DNA of 64,000 bases, taken from NCBI GenBank assembly GCA_025602915.1, contig JAHLJZ010000001.1:558001-622000 (forward strand), read 5' to 3'. Every line of letters begins with the position of its first letter. Position 1 is the stretch's first letter. The translations under genes were made by a program, and so were the position numbers. Shown here in pieces: positions 62,193 to 64,000 of this stretch. This DNA comes from Paraphysoderma sedebokerense (lineage: Eukaryota; Blastocladiomycota; Physodermatomycetes; Physodermatales; Physodermataceae). The notes under the pieces were generated by a model that had not been told where the DNA came from, searched no databases, and saw nothing but the letters and a program-made list of their open reading frames with translations.

Positions 62193-64000
62193 ATGGCTTC
62201 TATCAGTTATTTAAGCCGACGAATTAAACGGACATTGTCTGTATTTTCGGGATCTTATGCATCTTGCGCTCGAAATCTTCACACTATTGGAGTTCGAAGA
62301 GAAACCAAGCATAAATGGGAGAGAAGAGTTCCTGTTTTGCCGGAACATGTCGACAAATTGACGAAAGCCGGAATTCCTGTCATTGTACAGCCTAGTACTA
62401 ATCGAGTAATAGCCGACGAACAATACCGCAAAGTATAGTTTTTTGTTTCTCGGCCGATGAGGCGAATGCTTTTCGGTCAGTAGAAAGCTAATCCATTCAC
62501 CACATCGTTAGGTCGGGGCAACCATATCCAATGATTTGAGTAGTGCTGATATTATTCTCGGTATAAAAGAAGTCCCAATGAATCAATTTATTCCTGGAAA
62601 GACCTATGTATTCTTCTCGCATACCCACAAAGGTCAGGCGTATAACATGCCAATGTTGAACGATATCTTAGATAAAGTGAGTTCATTAATTTGTTGTAAC
62701 AGCAAACATTTTATTTGTTGACATGTCAAACAGAGGATTCGTTTGATAGACTATGAATTGATAACAGACGAATCGCAGAGACGACTTGTCTTGTTCGGAA
62801 CTTTTGCCGGGTATGCGGGTAAGTTTGCGCAATTTCTTACGCAAACGAAAATTGATGTTCTGACATGTAACCATTAGGAATGATTGACGGGCTCCATTCA
62901 CTTGGTCTTCGTATGTTATCCCTTGGATATGGAACTCCATTTTTGGCAAGTAGTCTCGTCATCGGATATTCTTGGGACATAAGTACTGACCAATGCAACA
63001 CAGAATGTCGGTATGGCCCATACCTATATCAGTTTAGCGCATGCAAAGAACACCATCAAAGAGTTAGGAACTTTGATACAGAGAGATGGTTTGGCCAAAG
63101 ATTTCGGACCCATGGTGTTCGTATTCACCGGCACCGGAAATGTTTCGAAGGTAATCCATCTGATTAAGTGATGCTACAATTGGAATGTAAACTAACGACC
63201 GCTCTAGGGTGCACAAGAGGTGTTTAAATGCCTGCCGCATGAGTTTGTGAAACCAACGGATTTGAAAAGCCTAACATCCTCTAAAGACTTCGACAACAAG
63301 AAAGTTTATGCTTCAGTGGTTGATGTGAAGGATTACATAGTTGACAAAAGTGGAAATGCGTTACAAGATCCCAAAGATTATTTTCAAAATCCTCATAAAT
63401 ACCAGTCGGACTTTGCAAAAAAGGTAGGAGAAGTTTGGTCATAAGTGCGCTAATATGAGAAATCTAATCATCTGCTCGAAAGATCGCACCCCATGCAACC
63501 ATGCTTATCACAGGGAATTACTGGGATTCAAAGTATCCTCGGCTAATCACGATTAATGAAGCTAAAAATCTTGCTGCGGATTGGGAAAAAAACAAGCGAA
63601 TGTTGACAGTCGCAGACATTAGTTGCGATATTAGAGTAAGAGTAATAGTAGTCTAGTTACTCATAATATATCCCTAATTCCCTCCATTTTGATTAGGGGT
63701 CGCTTGAATTCATGAGCCATTCTTCGACTATCGACAATCCATTCTTTGTGTATGATCCCATAACTGGAAGGGAACATGACGAGTTTGTATTCTTCTTCCC
63801 CTGACGCTATCATAAAAATTACTAACAGTACGTTTAGCCTTTCTGGTCCAGGAGTTCAAATAATGTCTATAGATATATTACCGTCTGAATTACCTTTGGA
63901 AGCTAGTCAGTATTTCGGGAATGCTCTATTTCCCTTCTTGAATGAATTGGTATGCTTGGATTTAGTCTCCACGAGGAATAAATTGCTTCTTGTCTAACCC
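62193..64000 (+). CDS. AASS: Lysine-ketoglutarate reductase / AASS-type enzyme (3' end outside window)
   Basis: The first ~31 residues (MASISYLSRRIKRTLSVFSG and on) look like a mitochondrial presequence rich in Arg and Ser. The LKR domain follows: GVRRETKHKWERRVPVLPEH, ILGIKEVPMNQFIPGKTYVF, FSHTHKGQAYNMPMLNDILD, LIDYELI and FGTFAGYAGMIDGLHSLGLR. It continues LSLGYGTPFLNVGMAHTYIS, PMVFVFTGTGNVSKGAQEVF and GSLEFMSHSSTIDNPFFVYD. It matches animal AASS (RREDVNAWERRAPLAPKH, FSHTIKAQEANMGLLDEIL, VFTGTGNVSKGAQ) far better than yeast Lys1. The enzyme condenses lysine and 2-oxoglutarate to saccharopine. Whether the saccharopine dehydrogenase half follows lies beyond base 64000. One intron uses a GC donor (62946). 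Confidence 0.9.
62946..63003 (+). other. GC-AG intron in the AASS gene
   Basis: The exon ends ..TTG and the intron starts GCAAGT and ends ACACAG, 58 nt long. It joins GTPFL to NVGMAHTYIS in frame, giving the conserved TPF..GMAH region. The nearest GT (62950) would shift the frame. Confidence 0.7.

Overview
The window looks like nuclear DNA of a compact eukaryotic genome. About 28 protein-coding genes lie in 64 kb, mostly split by short GT-AG introns of roughly 50-100 nt, and intergenic gaps are often only 100-400 nt. There is no bacterial-style operon, rRNA, tRNA, CRISPR array or transposon that I could support. The gene set suggests a zoosporic, early-diverging fungus or a close relative such as an aphelid or chytrid. 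It combines a GH18 chitinase, fungal-looking secreted Cys-rich proteins, an LtrA-family membrane protein and a fungal-style bZIP factor with genes usually lost in yeasts and moulds: the centriole protein CEP135/BLD10, coilin, TMCO1, an Rpp14-like RNase P subunit and an animal-type lysine-ketoglutarate reductase. The taxon is an inference.

Layout: 1-479 is the 3' end of splicing factor SPF30. 878-6993 is CEP135. 7645-10026(-) is a Sec7-domain ARF GEF. 10.0-13.4 kb is a disturbed region with a duplicated fossil of the RBBP5 promoter and first exon, followed by an orphan secreted-protein gene. 13866-15989 is RBBP5/Swd1 and 16428-18203 a bZIP factor. 18831-20573(-) is the chitinase, 20803-22510(-) coilin and 22994-24386(-) bestrophin. 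24595-25870 is the THUMPD1/Tan1 gene, 26188-28436(-) RanBP9/Gid1, and 28944-29430(-) a small membrane coiled-coil protein. 30340-32107(-) holds two related secreted proteins. 33380-34442 is Mic26/27 and 34674-36444 a CDP-alcohol phosphotransferase. 36568-37179(-) is a 39-cysteine protein, followed by a doubtful small ORF. 37863-40850(-) is Prp4 kinase, 41608-43496 aspartate aminotransferase, 43561-44401(-) TMCO1 and 44578-44844 a LYR protein. 44952-45443(-) is Rpp14, 45656-52441 THADA/Trm732 and 52637-52932 NOP10. 53144-55542(-) is an LtrA-family protein and 56175-61917 condensin subunit 1. From 62193 to the window end runs the 5' part of an AASS-type lysine-degradation enzyme.

Functional threads: RNA and RNP biology is strongly represented (SPF30, coilin, Prp4 kinase, NOP10, Rpp14, THADA, THUMPD1). 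Several genes are arranged head to head with short shared promoters: bestrophin/THUMPD1, TMCO1/LYR, Rpp14/THADA, Prp4K/AAT and LtrA/condensin. Rpp14 (tRNA 5' processing) and THADA (tRNA ribose methylation) share 212 bp. Two small multi-exon genes, Rpp14 and NOP10, become visible only after manual splicing.

Limits: splice sites and starts were assigned by eye from GT/AG signals and remembered family sequences. No alignment or search was run. Cysteine counts and lengths were made by hand.
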